From an uncultured Rubripirellula sp. (lineage in GTDB: Bacteria > Planctomycetota > Planctomycetia > Pirellulales > Pirellulaceae), in assembly GCA_938075415.1 (NCBI GenBank), contig CALJHC010000003.1, positions 1,009,900-1,073,899 on the forward strand: a stretch of DNA of 64,000 nucleotides, read 5' to 3'. Positions 21,112-31,400 of the stretch are shown piece after piece (the stretch's first letter is position 1; each line of letters opens with the position of its first letter). The notes under the pieces were generated by a model, which worked only from the letters and a program-made list of their open reading frames with translations, had not been told where the DNA came from and made no database searches. The translations under genes were made by a program, and so were the position numbers.

Positions 21112-21978
21112 CTACTCAAGAATAACCTTGATCGGTAGATGATCGCTTGAAAACCTGCCAGCCTCTGTTTTGGGATCCTCAGTCGCGTATTGAAGGACTT
21201 TGAAATCCCCCGCCACGAAGATGTGGTCTATTTCTCTTCCCGCTTCAATTTTACGAAAGCCATTCCAAGTAGCTCTTGGCCCCTTGAGCGCCGTGGTCGA
21301 GACATCTCTCGCGTCAGAGAAATAACTGTCTTTTAACATTGCGACGTACGGCTCAGATCCTGGCTGACAATTAAAATCGCCAAGTAGCACGACCGGTAGT
21401 GCTTTCGCAAATTCTGGTAGTCGTCTTGCGATCAGTTCTCCGCTCATTTTTCTCGATCGTGAGCCACGATGGTCAAAATGAGTGTTGGCAACAAGAAAAA
21501 GCCTTTGCGTCAGTCTGTCTCTCAACTTAACCCAGCCGCATGTACGCGGTAGAGCAGCGTCCCAACCTGCAAGACCCACACGGCCAGGTTCCGCGCTCAA
21601 CCAAAAGGTACCTTCACCCAGCTTTTCGAACCGGTCCTTCCGAAAAAAAATCACCGCGTGCTCACCACTGTGTTTGCCGTCATCTCGACCAACGCCATAC
21701 CAATTGAAATCAGAAAGACGTTTCGTCAATTCTAGTAATTGCCGATAGGTTACCTCCTGCAAACCGGCAATGTCTTGAACCTTCAGATATTCAGCAACAG
21801 AGTCAACGCGGTTCTCCCATTTATCGAGCCCGTCATTCGAATTGGCGTACCGAATGTTGTAAGTGACCACCTTCATCCGAGGCGAAGACTGGGAAAAACT
21901 CGTTGAGCATGTGCAGGACAGAAGTCCAAATATCATGCAAACTTGAAACGGCTTTATTCTTATCCAACCACGATTCAT
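21112..21978 (-). CDS. Exported endonuclease/exonuclease/phosphatase-family protein
   Basis: Member of the Mg-dependent EEP fold. The motifs are VVTYNIRYAN (start of the fold), IAGLQEVTYRQL (catalytic Glu), VANTHFDHRGSRSR (catalytic His/Asp), VVLLGDFNCQPGSEPY and FSSDHLPIKVILE at the end. The frame opens at 22029, but ATG 21978 gives a signal peptide ending near CSTSFSQ; LLSC could be a poor lipobox. Secreted members of this family in planctomycetes act as nucleases or phosphodiesterases; the substrate is unknown. It follows the permease gene, 110 bases downstream of it on the same strand. Confidence 0.88.
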   Translation of the reverse strand: MNRGWIRIKPFQVCMIFGLLSCTCSTSFSQSSPRMKVVTYNIRYANSNDGLDKWENRVDSVAEYLKVQDIAGLQEVTYRQLLELTKRLSDFNWYGVGRDDGKHSGEHAVIFFRKDRFEKLGEGTFWLSAEPGRVGLAGWDAALPRTCGWVKLRDRLTQRLFLVANTHFDHRGSRSRKMSGELIARRLPEFAKALPVVLLGDFNCQPGSEPYVAMLKDSYFSDARDVSTTALKGPRATWNGFRKIEAGREIDHIFVAGDFKVLQYATEDPKTEAGRFSSDHLPIKVILE

Positions 21979-22088
21979 AACATTCACTCTGCCACCAATT
22001 TTCCCTGCAACCGTTGGGAATGTTACCAAAGCACATTCCCATTCATGATCAGGGCAATGTCATTAAAATCGCCCGCCAAGAACAGCAT

Positions 22089-23420
22089 TTATTCGTGACG
22101 CAACGCTTCAATCGGGTTCATTTTTGCTGCCCGAATTGCGGGATAAAGTCCACTTATCAAACCGACTCCCACGGCAATCGCCACGGCGAGCGGAATCGTC
22201 CAATAAACGATGGATGGCTCCGCTTCACGAATTGCAGCGGGCAAAGCATTAAACTTCTCTTCCATTGTATTGCGAACGAACCAAATCATGGTTCGATAAG
22301 CTGGAAGACTTAGCAGTCCCACGACAATTCCAAGCATTGCACCCGCAAAGCTCAGGACAATGGTCTCCACGAGAAACTGACGGGTGATGTCACCCTGCTT
22401 TGCACCCAAGGCCCTTCGAATACCAATCTCTCGAGTTCGCTCAGTCACGCTGGCCAACATGATATTCATGATGCCAATCCCGCCGACCACCAAAGAGATG
22501 CAGGCGATCAAGATACCGATCCCAAGAAACATGAGCTTCATATTTCTGGCTTGTTCCAACAACTCCAGTGGCACCACCACTGCAGTATCACTGAGAGCCT
22601 CATGGGTCGGGGCAAGAATATCCTCAATCAGTGCTGCTGATGACTTCACCTGCTCTTGGTTCGTTGCCTGCAGCGTGATTTGATTCAACTCCATAATTTC
22701 CGCCTGAAACTGACCGCTTCGGCGAGTAACAATCGTGTCACCAATTCGCTTTCTGAGAGTCCGAATGGGAATATAGATATCGGAGGAGAAATCTTGAGAG
22801 TCCAATGACCCTCCAATCGCTGCAGAGGGGTTTCGATGCTCTAAGACACCAACAATCTTGTACTTGTCAGTATGCTCGGGAATCGTCACACGTTTGCCCA
22901 ACGGTTCTTCATATGGAAAGAGACGCTCGGCCACCCCAGCTGATACCACACAGACGGTATCTGCCTTGATCTCGTCAACATCAGTGATAAAACGACCGCC
23001 ACCGTTTCGAATCACCAGTTGGTTGACGTCTGCGTAAAGCGGAGTGCAGCCAACCAATCGCCCATCCACGACTCGGTCTCGATACGTGAATTGTCTCCGG
23101 ATCTCGCGGATTGGGATCGCATTTTGAATCGTGGGAACGTTTGCCAAAATCTGCTCCAAATCACTCCTCAACAAGCCGTACTTTGACGCCCCCATACCCG
23201 TCAATTTATCTTCCGTCGGCTTTTGACTTCGCACGATGATTGTGGTGGATCCCAGCGACTCAATCTGCTTCTGCACCTGATCGCTTGCACCTTGGCTGAT
23301 TGCTGTCAACACAATCACCGCCCACACACCGATCATGATACCGAGCATGGTCAAGCCGGTTCTAAGTGGGTGGAGTGCGAGACTCTTGGTTCCGAGCTTC
23401 CAAGTTCTAAGCCAAAGCAT
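22089..23420 (-). CDS. MacB-type ABC transporter permease
   Basis: Inner-membrane subunit of a MacB/LolC-like exporter. Four membrane segments are visible in the usual layout: one near residues 18-42 (LTMLGIMIGVWAVIVLTAIS), then a large periplasmic MacB_PCD domain, then three helices near 290-430 that form the FtsX domain. The FtsX signature ASVTERTREIGIRRALGAKQGDITRQF is complete. It is the third gene of a unit with an adaptor and an ATPase. The gap to the ATPase is only 18 bases. The substrate could be a lipoprotein, peptide or lipid; nothing here decides it. Confidence 0.92.
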   Translation of the reverse strand: MLWLRTWKLGTKSLALHPLRTGLTMLGIMIGVWAVIVLTAISQGASDQVQKQIESLGSTTIIVRSQKPTEDKLTGMGASKYGLLRSDLEQILANVPTIQNAIPIREIRRQFTYRDRVVDGRLVGCTPLYADVNQLVIRNGGGRFITDVDEIKADTVCVVSAGVAERLFPYEEPLGKRVTIPEHTDKYKIVGVLEHRNPSAAIGGSLDSQDFSSDIYIPIRTLRKRIGDTIVTRRSGQFQAEIMELNQITLQATNQEQVKSSAALIEDILAPTHEALSDTAVVVPLELLEQARNMKLMFLGIGILIACISLVVGGIGIMNIMLASVTERTREIGIRRALGAKQGDITRQFLVETIVLSFAGAMLGIVVGLLSLPAYRTMIWFVRNTMEEKFNALPAAIREAEPSIVYWTIPLAVAIAVGVGLISGLYPAIRAAKMNPIEALRHE

Positions 23421-23438
23421 GGAGGGGCCTGTGAAACG

Positions 23439-24245
23439 TTATTGTCTTTTTAGAAGTTCTTCGACAGCCACTTGCTGTGCTTTTCGAGCAGCGACACGTT
23501 GCTGTTCAGAAATGATTTCATCAGTGTGCAACATGCCATCCTTCAGCCGCACGATGCGTTTCGCTCGCTCAGCCACGTCGTCCTCATGAGTAACGAGAAT
23601 GATGGTACGCCCCTCCTCATTCAACTCATCAAAAAGGGCCAAAATTTCATCGGTGGTTACCGAATCAAGATTGCCCGTTGATTCGTCCGCAAGGACGAAA
23701 AGTGGATCATTGACCAGACTTCGGGCAATGGCGACACGTTGCTGCTGGCCGCCGGAAAGCTGTGACGGTCGGTGATCCAACCGGTCCCCCAAACCCACAC
23801 GCTCAGCGAGCGTCACGGCGCGTTGTCGCTCCGCAGCGCCCAGCTTTCCTTGGTAATAAAGGGGCACTTGAATGTTCTCAACCACGCTTAGCTGCTGGAT
23901 CAGATTGTAGGATTGAAAGACGAATCCAATGCGTTGACTACGGATGTCCGCCAGCTCATCGTCCGACATAATTGCAATGTCATCGTCACCCAGGAACAGA
24001 CTGCCACTAGTTGGCTGATCGAGACATCCGAGCAAATTGAGCAAGGTGCTTTTACCGCTGCCAGATGGACCCATGATGGCAACATAATCTCCCTCCGGAA
24101 CATCGAAAGAGACTCCTCTCAATGCACGCACGGTCTCACTTTTCAAGACGTAGTCCTTGGTGAGATTTCGGATGGATGTCGCTAGTTTCCCAGATCCATC
24201 CGTTACGCCTAGATTACCCGTTTCTCGGTAAGGAGCAGTGCTCAT
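23439..24245 (-). CDS. MacB/LolD-type ABC transporter ATPase
   Basis: Cytoplasmic ATP-binding subunit powering the adjacent permease. Walker A is [15 protein letters not shown], the signature is [16 protein letters not shown], and Walker B plus catalytic Glu is [13 protein letters not shown]; the usual Pro after Glu is Ser here. The switch His is in [14 protein letters not shown]-terminal residues 1-25 and the tail after residue 240 are outside the core domain. Its ATG at 24245 overlaps the stop of the adaptor gene by four bases (ATGA), so the two are coupled. Confidence 0.94.
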   Translation of the reverse strand: MSTAPYRETGNLGVTDGSGKLATSIRNLTKDYVLKSETVRALRGVSFDVPEGDYVAIMGPSGSGKSTLLNLLGCLDQPTSGSLFLGDDDIAIMSDDELADIRSQRIGFVFQSYNLIQQLSVVENIQVPLYYQGKLGAAERQRAVTLAERVGLGDRLDHRPSQLSGGQQQRVAIARSLVNDPLFVLADESTGNLDSVTTDEILALFDELNEEGRTIILVTHEDDVAERAKRIVRLKDGMLHTDEIISEQQRVAARKAQQVAVEELLKRQ

Positions 24246-26017
24246 GGCCGCCCTCCGCCACCACTCATTCGAGCCTGAAACGATTTCATCAGTTCGTCCT
24301 TGGTGACACTACCATCACCATCTTTATCAGCAGATTTCACGGCATCTCTAAATCTGCCGTCCATGGCCGCAATTTCTTTCGCGGAAAGCTTTCCATCTCC
24401 ATCAGTATCATTTCGTTCCATGCTACTCGAAACAATGGTTCCGATATCCGGACGACCACCCCCACTACGAGGACGCTGGCCAGGAGGTCCTCCGGAGTCA
24501 GGTCCACCCCCAACCTGCTCTGTCCCGGGCGTCGGTGCGCCTGGCTTCACCTCTGAAATATCTCGCATCGAACTATTGTCCTCGGATACCAACTCAGGGA
24601 GATCCATCAGGTCGAGGTGATCTCTCAGATTGAGAATAACGGAGTCACCCTCGGTGATCCCGGATTCAATTGCCGCCATCTTGTCATTGGTTGCTTGGAT
24701 CGAAACTTTCACTGTCTCGAATTCCTGTGGACCGCTCTGCACGAGTGTGAATAAAGATTCACCATGTTCGTACAGGGCTTGGATTGGTACCTGCAGTGCA
24801 TCGGGAAGTTGTTCTACAAAGATCTGAGCCTCAGCTGTCATCCCCGTTCGAATGTTCTCAGGTGGATCAATAATTTCAATGATCGTGGCGTACTCTTTAA
24901 TCGATGAACTCATCCAACTGCCTGGTTCGGCATATCGATTCACCTTCTTGACCCTGCCAACGAGCTTTAGCCCAGGAAGAGCATCAATCGAAATCTTAGC
25001 GGGCATGCCCTCGCGTATCAGCGTCACCCTCGACTCGTTAATTTTGCAACTCACTTGCATGAGACTTGGATCGGGTAGCCGAATAATTTCTTGCCGTTCT
25101 CGAACAGTCGCTCCAGCTTCCACAACGAACTCAGCATTTCCCCCACGACTACTGAATCGATTTGCATGCACAACCACGCCATCGGACGGAGCATACATGA
25201 TGCATTTTTTAATTTGTTCCGTTAAGTCGTTATACTCAGAACGCTCTTCGAGCAACTCACTCTCGGCTGCCGAACGCGAAGCCGTAGCCGCTTCAATGTC
25301 GCTATCATATTGAACGAGCATCTTCTGTTTGGTCAGGTTTTGAAGAACCTTCAGTTTGGCCTCGGCAACCTGAAGATTGTTCTGTGCATTTGCGACGGCA
25401 TATTCATCAGCATCCAGTTGCAGTGATTTGAGGAGTCCCTTGGAGACCAGTCGTTCGCTACTATCTTTGGTGAGTTTCGCTTTTCGCAGATTTTGCTCGG
25501 CGATTGCTTTCTCACCAAGGATCTCTTTCTCTGAAGTTAAATAAATACCATCTAGGTACTCTTCCCTTGCGATTTTCGCTTGCTCCAACTGTGCTTCGGC
25601 GGTGGCAAGTCTTGCCTCGGCGGTGATGACCGCAATCTTTTGCTCTTTCTCCCGCGTCTCTAATTCAGACTGATCCAGCTCAACTAGTTTGTCACCCTTT
25701 TTGACTCGAGCGCCTTCGTCGACAACCCAAAGTATGGCAATGCCACTGCCACCTCTCGACTTCACTTCACTGGTGACCACCTGATTACTGCTACTCTCAA
25801 CCTCGCCCTGCTCCAGAACGATGTGATCGAAAGGTCGTCGTTCAGCGGTGTCGCGAATTAATTTCGCTGCATCAACCCGACCAGTCCCTGCATAGAAAAA
25901 TTTGTAACCAGCCGCCGCCGAGGCACCCACAAGAAGCAAACAGATCAGGACAATCAATCCCACCCCGCCGTTTCGCGGTGGTGCAAGTCTACGGAATAAA
26001 CTGTTTTCGTTTCTCAT
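24242..26017 (-). CDS. HlyD/MacA-type membrane fusion protein with C-terminal EF-hands
   Basis: Periplasmic adaptor of the exporter. A single membrane anchor lies near residues 19-40 (GVGLIVLICLLLVGASAAAGY). A lipoyl/barrel-sandwich half (GIAILWVVDEGARVKKGDKL) is followed by a long coiled-coil hairpin (about 115-280), the second lipoyl half and a beta-barrel domain ending near residue 480. A Gly/Pro-rich linker (about 495-530) leads to about 57 residues with two EF-hand calcium loops, DTDGDGKLSAKE and DKDGDGSVTKDE. Such an EF-hand tail is not part of classical MacA. The gene leads the unit: adaptor, ATPase (4-base overlap), permease. No TolC-like outer-membrane gene is adjacent. Confidence 0.92.
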   Translation of the reverse strand: MRNENSLFRRLAPPRNGGVGLIVLICLLLVGASAAAGYKFFYAGTGRVDAAKLIRDTAERRPFDHIVLEQGEVESSSNQVVTSEVKSRGGSGIAILWVVDEGARVKKGDKLVELDQSELETREKEQKIAVITAEARLATAEAQLEQAKIAREEYLDGIYLTSEKEILGEKAIAEQNLRKAKLTKDSSERLVSKGLLKSLQLDADEYAVANAQNNLQVAEAKLKVLQNLTKQKMLVQYDSDIEAATASRSAAESELLEERSEYNDLTEQIKKCIMYAPSDGVVVHANRFSSRGGNAEFVVEAGATVRERQEIIRLPDPSLMQVSCKINESRVTLIREGMPAKISIDALPGLKLVGRVKKVNRYAEPGSWMSSSIKEYATIIEIIDPPENIRTGMTAEAQIFVEQLPDALQVPIQALYEHGESLFTLVQSGPQEFETVKVSIQATNDKMAAIESGITEGDSVILNLRDHLDLMDLPELVSEDNSSMRDISEVKPGAPTPGTEQVGGGPDSGGPPGQRPRSGGGRPDIGTIVSSSMERNDTDGDGKLSAKEIAAMDGRFRDAVKSADKDGDGSVTKDELMKSFQARMSGGGGRP

Positions 26018-26171
26018 TGTGTACAGACCAAAAGGTTTGAAAGCTGAATCAGCCGAATCGCGAATTCTAATTAGAAAAACTCGTTAGAGCGGAAAAAGTT
26101 CCGAACATACGGTGTTTTGACGGTACTGGGCTAACGATCCGCCCAGAGATCTGCATCACTCCGAGCACCCC

Positions 26172-27647
26172 CTAAATGGAGGAAGCTTCGAAGTACTGGT
26201 CTGATGTCACGCGATGTGCCGGATCGATTTTCTGAGCGAATTCCGACAAATCGAGTGCGTAACACGGGTTTACCTCCACTTTGATCGAATCGGCGAAAGG
26301 GATTTTCGATTCCCGAAGCCACGATTTGTGCAGGTCGGAAATTGCTTTTTTCGCCAATTCCGCCGTATCTGTCGGGGCGCCAGCCGCATTCTTGACTGGA
26401 GCGAAAGCCGCTGACGCTAATGCCTCAACGACCAAAGCATTGTTCGCGCTCGGCAAGAGGTCAAAAATAAATCGCTCAAATTTGACCGCGTTGGGCTCAT
26501 CGGGATCAAGCTGCGAGCCATCCGCTGCGAGACAAGCAACCTTCTTGTGAGCACGATGAAAGGGAAGCGATTTCACGGAGTCAACTGACCGCTTGATGAA
26601 TGCAAGGTCCAGCACGTGGACGGCAATGTTTCCGGCCCAATACTTCAAATTACCCTGATCATCTTGTTGGGTTGCAAGTTCCTCAGGCAGATCGCTGTAT
26701 TCAATAATCTGAACTTTCCCATCAATGCTGACCACATTTCCGACCCGCTCCAATGCGTGTCGCTTCCTCACAACCTGTGTTGTCATCTCGCTTTTGGAGA
26801 GCACGTGATGGCCAAGCAGTACGGGCTCGCACAAATGAGCGAGAGGGTTATCAATTTGAATGTAAGCAAGTTGCTTAACGCCCCTTTGATCCGCATCGTC
26901 CAAGCATCCAGCTCGGTTTAAAGCGGTAACGGTTCCGCCATGACCATCAGGACTGAGCGCTAAAGATGACCGAGAAGCCAGAAGTAATTTGCCAGTCAAT
27001 GCTTCGACTGCGGGCATCGTCCCCTGCTTAAAAATAGTGACATCTTCACTTTTCAGACCTAAATACTCGTTGGTGATAAAGTAGTGCTCAGTTTCATCAT
27101 GAGTAGCCTCGCTTGTCATCAAATACAGTGGAATCCGTACTCCAAACCGACGTCCAACGGCGAGTAGCTGGTCAGCAAAAATCTGAAACAACGTACGGTT
27201 TGAAACCGGCCCGATTGGATACATCCCTTTCGGATGGTGAAATCCTAATCGACTCCCCTGCCCTCCCGCGACAATCACCGCGGCAACTTCACCTTGTCTT
27301 AAAGACTCCTCACCCGCTTGTCTCGCATCAGCAATCGTCCATGGAACTCCCGCCCCATCCGCCTGCACTGCACTTGGGGGTGCGATGCTCCCGATATCAC
27401 ATGGTGACTCTTGTCGTGCGGCGTCAGCCGACGCCAACCTACTAAGCTGATGAAAATCTATTTCTTTGAGTTGGCAAAGTAATTCTTCTCGCTCTTTTCT
27501 ATTCAGCTCTTCAAAAAATTGAACAACATGTTGTTGCCCCGCATCTATTAACGTCTGTCGCATCTCCAATGGAATTGAAGACGCACTGGGATCAGGAGCG
27601 TTGGGATCAGGAGCGTTGGGATCATTTGTGCCAGATAACTCAGTCAA
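26172..27647 (-). CDS. UDP-sugar pyrophosphorylase (UDPGP/UAP family)
   Basis: Makes a UDP-sugar from UTP and a sugar-1-phosphate, most likely UDP-N-acetylglucosamine or UDP-glucose. The nucleotide motif AVIVAGGQGSRLGFHHPKGM near residue 130 matches eukaryote-type UAP1/UGP enzymes (UDPGP type 1). LTSEATHDETEHYF-like residues and EYSDLPEELA follow in family order. Thus it is not the bacterial GlmU or GalU type. The N-terminus has a short repeat of Asp-Pro-Asn/Ala-Pro units from a 15-base tandem repeat at 27588-27620, lying before the fold and probably disordered. It is 34 bases downstream of the lipoate-ligase-like gene on the same strand. Confidence 0.88.
   Translation of the reverse strand: MTELSGTNDPNAPDPNAPDPSASSIPLEMRQTLIDAGQQHVVQFFEELNRKEREELLCQLKEIDFHQLSRLASADAARQESPCDIGSIAPPSAVQADGAGVPWTIADARQAGEESLRQGEVAAVIVAGGQGSRLGFHHPKGMYPIGPVSNRTLFQIFADQLLAVGRRFGVRIPLYLMTSEATHDETEHYFITNEYLGLKSEDVTIFKQGTMPAVEALTGKLLLASRSSLALSPDGHGGTVTALNRAGCLDDADQRGVKQLAYIQIDNPLAHLCEPVLLGHHVLSKSEMTTQVVRKRHALERVGNVVSIDGKVQIIEYSDLPEELATQQDDQGNLKYWAGNIAVHVLDLAFIKRSVDSVKSLPFHRAHKKVACLAADGSQLDPDEPNAVKFERFIFDLLPSANNALVVEALASAAFAPVKNAAGAPTDTAELAKKAISDLHKSWLRESKIPFADSIKVEVNPCYALDLSEFAQKIDPAHRVTSDQYFEASSI
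27588..27624. repeat. 15-base tandem repeat inside the UDPGP gene
   Basis: Two full copies and a part of GGGATCAGGAGCGTT, in frame with the minus-strand gene, encode Asn-Ala-Pro-Asp-Pro units at the protein's N-terminus. Copy number could vary without breaking the frame because the unit is a multiple of three. Confidence 0.85.
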
Positions 27648-27681
27648 ATGAAATCTCCTTACTCAGAGTACGATAGTGACA

Positions 27682-28401
27682 CTAATGGCGGTTGTGCCAT
27701 TTGCAGTCGTCGTAACGATCGAGCCGAAGTTGACGCATGCAGGAATGATATGGGGATGAGTCAACCGTTTTCGCGACCTCAAACACGGCTTTTATCTCAT
27801 CAACAAAGAGGTTCGGGTCAATCACGATGTTCGTTACGAAGTCGAGATGAGACCGTCCCTGTCTGTATTCGGGTTGACGAGGGGCGAACTTGAGACATCG
27901 GTGCAGAAACTGCAAATCGAAACTGTAAAGTATTGTTCCGTGATAAAGCAGATAATCGCGACCGATCCGTAGGCTGTTACCCGAAAATTTTTGTTCGTTC
28001 CATGTCAGATCACAGATCCCCTGAAGCTGAACTTCGGGTATTTGTGTCTGAATCGCGCGCAAAATCCGAGACATGACATAGCGATGAGCAATATCAATTT
28101 TCCTCAGTGCCCCTTGCTGACTCAAGCTCAGCACAACGCTGTACATCAAACACCCCGGGCCACCCACCACCGATGCTCCACCAGTACAGCGACGCAACAC
28201 CTCCACGCCCTCGCCATGACAAAAATCAGTATCGATTTCATCCTTGACGCGTGTTGATCGGCCCGCAACCACCACCGGTCGACCGAACTCCCAAACCCTC
28301 AACGCCTCGCCGCCTTCGCCTCGCTCGGCACTCAACAGCAACGCTTCATCCAAAGCGAGATGGTCACGTGAATCATTTAGTCCGTCTGAAATAAAAAGCA
28401 T
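27682..28401 (-). CDS. Lipoate-protein ligase A-family protein
   Basis: Member of the LplA/LipB/BirA fold that attaches or transfers lipoyl or octanoyl groups. The motif VLRRCTGGASVVGGPGC (RRxxGGG-like) lies near residue 70, and the catalytic-type Lys is in NEQKFSGNSLR near residue 135. HGTILYSFD then follows as in LplA. At 239 residues it lacks the C-terminal accessory domain of long LplA, so it resembles octanoyltransferase LipM or a small LplA. It lies between the giant permease (26 bases upstream) and the UDPGP gene. A GcvH-like lipoyl carrier is encoded about 10 kb away (38257), a possible but unproved partner. Confidence 0.85.
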   Translation of the reverse strand: MLFISDGLNDSRDHLALDEALLLSAERGEGGEALRVWEFGRPVVVAGRSTRVKDEIDTDFCHGEGVEVLRRCTGGASVVGGPGCLMYSVVLSLSQQGALRKIDIAHRYVMSRILRAIQTQIPEVQLQGICDLTWNEQKFSGNSLRIGRDYLLYHGTILYSFDLQFLHRCLKFAPRQPEYRQGRSHLDFVTNIVIDPNLFVDEIKAVFEVAKTVDSSPYHSCMRQLRLDRYDDCKWHNRH

Positions 28402-28427
28402 TGAATTCTCGTCCCCGACATCAGGAG

Positions 28428-31400
28428 TCAGGCTAATTCGCGGCGTAGCGCATCAATCAACGGCAATCTCGAAACCTTCATGACCGCAACGAGAGCAGCC
28501 GTCATTCCAAAAAAGATGATCAGCGTTGTCAACAATAGAGGTTCAACGATGGGTGGATCCACCTCGGCAAAAATTGCATGTGGCAACACGGCTAGAAAAG
28601 CGCACAAGAATCCAGAACCAACACCAACGATTAACAGAATGGTGGTCTCCTCAAAGACAAGACGTCCAAGGCTGCCAACTGAAAAACCCAAAGACCGAAG
28701 AACGGAAAACTCTCGTTGCCGTTCCAGAACACTCCTCAGCTGCGCGACGGCTAAACCGATCGTGCCAAGCAGCAGACCGAGGGCGCCCAAGCTTTGAAAA
28801 GTGCGAAGGTAAGTGTTCTGAACCGCAAGCATATTTGCAAGCACACGATGCGTGTCGGACAGGTCCATTCCAACATCGCTCAATCGACTTTCCAGAACGC
28901 TGCTGACTGCATCAATGTCTCCACCATTGCAAGCAACCATAAAAAACTGATAGCCGTTGACCTCAGGGAAAGCGCTGACAAAATTTGACTCTCCCATCAA
29001 TATTTTTCCCTGCAACACGGAGTTTGACAGAAGACCGACCACTTCAAACGTTAACAGCGAACCCTCGGAATATTCAAATGTTTTTTTTTCGCCAATACCC
29101 CGCATCATTTGAAGACTCCACATCGCAGTGTTTTGGTCGAGGACGATTGGAATCGGGTCGTCCTCAGTCCCTGATGCTTCTTGATCCAAAGCCTTCCAAT
29201 ACGACTGACCCGCAGAGGCTGATACTCCTGCTGCCCACTGAAATCCTGGAAGCTTTGCGTCCAGGATCAAATCACCAAAGGTTTCAGGAATGCCGAGCAC
29301 CGTTGGTTTGTTCGCCTGATATAAATTATTACAACTGGCATCCTGACCCAGCTTAAGTCTGAACATTTCCAACGACGAAATCTTCATTAACTCGGCGTCG
29401 GGACCCAACAATTGTTCACGGACTTCCTGGGTACCCAGATCTTCGAAAAGTGGCTGAGCTGTCTGCCCGATTAGATCAAAGCCCCCCGTGCCTCGATCAT
29501 TCGGTTGCAACTGGAATGCAGCGATGGCAAATATCAAAAATGATGCAGAAGCCATCAATCCCACCGTCAACGTGCTTCTGAATGGATGACGGGAAATATT
29601 TCGAAAGGCAAGTTTTAGCGAAGTGGTTAAACCCATTTCACTCTCAGCATTAGCAACCTTCGACCGATCCAGCCATTGAAAGAAAGCCAATAGAATTGCG
29701 GTTAGCAGCGCCATCCCCGCAGCAACAAAAGCACCCGCAGCGACTTGACCACCCGAACGAGCTCCAATCACACCCAAGCCCAAAGAGGCAAGTACCAAGA
29801 TCATTACTACCAGCTTGCTCGGCACCTTTGACTTGCGACCTTTGAGTCCATCGTCAGGATTTCTCTGACTCAATAGATTCTGCACCGGTGACCTCGCTAA
29901 CCATCTCGCTGATCCCCATAAAGCTGCTGCTGAAACCACCCATCCCAAACATCCACCACCAATCAGAGACCGCATCGTCCAGTGGAATTCTAGAAAAGGC
30001 ACGGTCACTGCACCGACCCACCAAGACCGCAGAGCAAGCAAAACAAAGATGGCATAAGCCACTCCGATAAAAATGCCCACGAAAACACCAACCACCGCGA
30101 CCAATAACCCTTCCATGATCGCGTGCCGCATGACTTGCTTTGGCGTCCAACCCAGAACAAGCAGAAGACCATGCTCACGCATGCGTTGAATCAAACCAAG
30201 TCGAAACAGCATTGCGATTAATAGGATTGCCGAAACAATCACAAAAAAACTCAACGATAAAAACAATGCATCAAAGGGAGTTGTGCCATGAGACGAAGCT
30301 AATTGTTTCTCACGTATCAACTGAATCGACCAGCCTAGCTCCTGCGCCACGGGGTCCAACGAGGTCATCAACCTGTCTGACAAAGCATCTGGATTTTCAG
30401 CGGAAGTCGCTGGCAGACGCAAACTGGTGACCGTGCCAAAACGACTCTTAAAAAGCTCCTTACCGGCCGAAAGCGGAAGAAAAAGCTTGGGGGTCAGACG
30501 ATAATTACTCCAATACAGATCGTCTTCCTTGGAAATCTCTCTTTTTAGCTTGAAAGGTAGATCCCAGTCCGAAATAGAATCCTGGTCCGTCACTCCAGGC
30601 ACCGAAGGCGTTAAATCAGGATCGTTGTATCGCGTGGGAATCACGTCAAACTTAGCAGGGCGGGTCCGTCGATAGGGTGCCGACGGTTCCGTTAAGGGAA
30701 CGACACCCGTGACTAACGCTTCAAAAGACAGCTCAATCTCTTTGCCATTTTCAACCTCAGGATGGAAGTAAAAGATCTCGAGCTCTGATCCAACCTCAGC
30801 TTTTAATTGTCGAGCAGCCCAAGCATTAAGGACGACGGGAACTCGATTCAATGCCTGCTGCTCCGCAGTCATCTCATAATCCAAGGGCAGGTCCGTACTT
30901 GGATCCACTGCCGTTATGGTGCTGTAAGAAATTGACTCAAGGGGACCACCTTGTGAATCTTGTCTCTCAATAAAATTAGCGAGGTAGGTGCTTTGCGGGA
31001 TAACCTGCCCTTCGGTCCAATTACTTAAAATCTGATCGACGGCGACATCAGGTATCAACAGACGGTCGGAGGTGACTGAGTAGTAATCAAAAACAGGAAC
31101 AGAAACAGATCCCTCATCAGAACCCTGAAATGTTTGGACAACTTTTTTGACCGCCAGACCCAGATTCGCAATATCGAGTCTTAAAGAACCTTCGGGAAGC
31201 AACTCGTCAAAAAGCAAGACATTGGCCTGCCCTTCCCTTTCCAAACTTTCTGCTACCGTCTCACGATCAATATAAAGATTAAGAGGAGACACTTGATTCG
31301 GAGATAACCCAAACCTGCCCAACCCCTTGTCCGGGATAATTTGCTCCACTCGCATTCTAGGCAACCCCTCCGTCGCCGCCTCACGCTTCCCCAAAGGACT

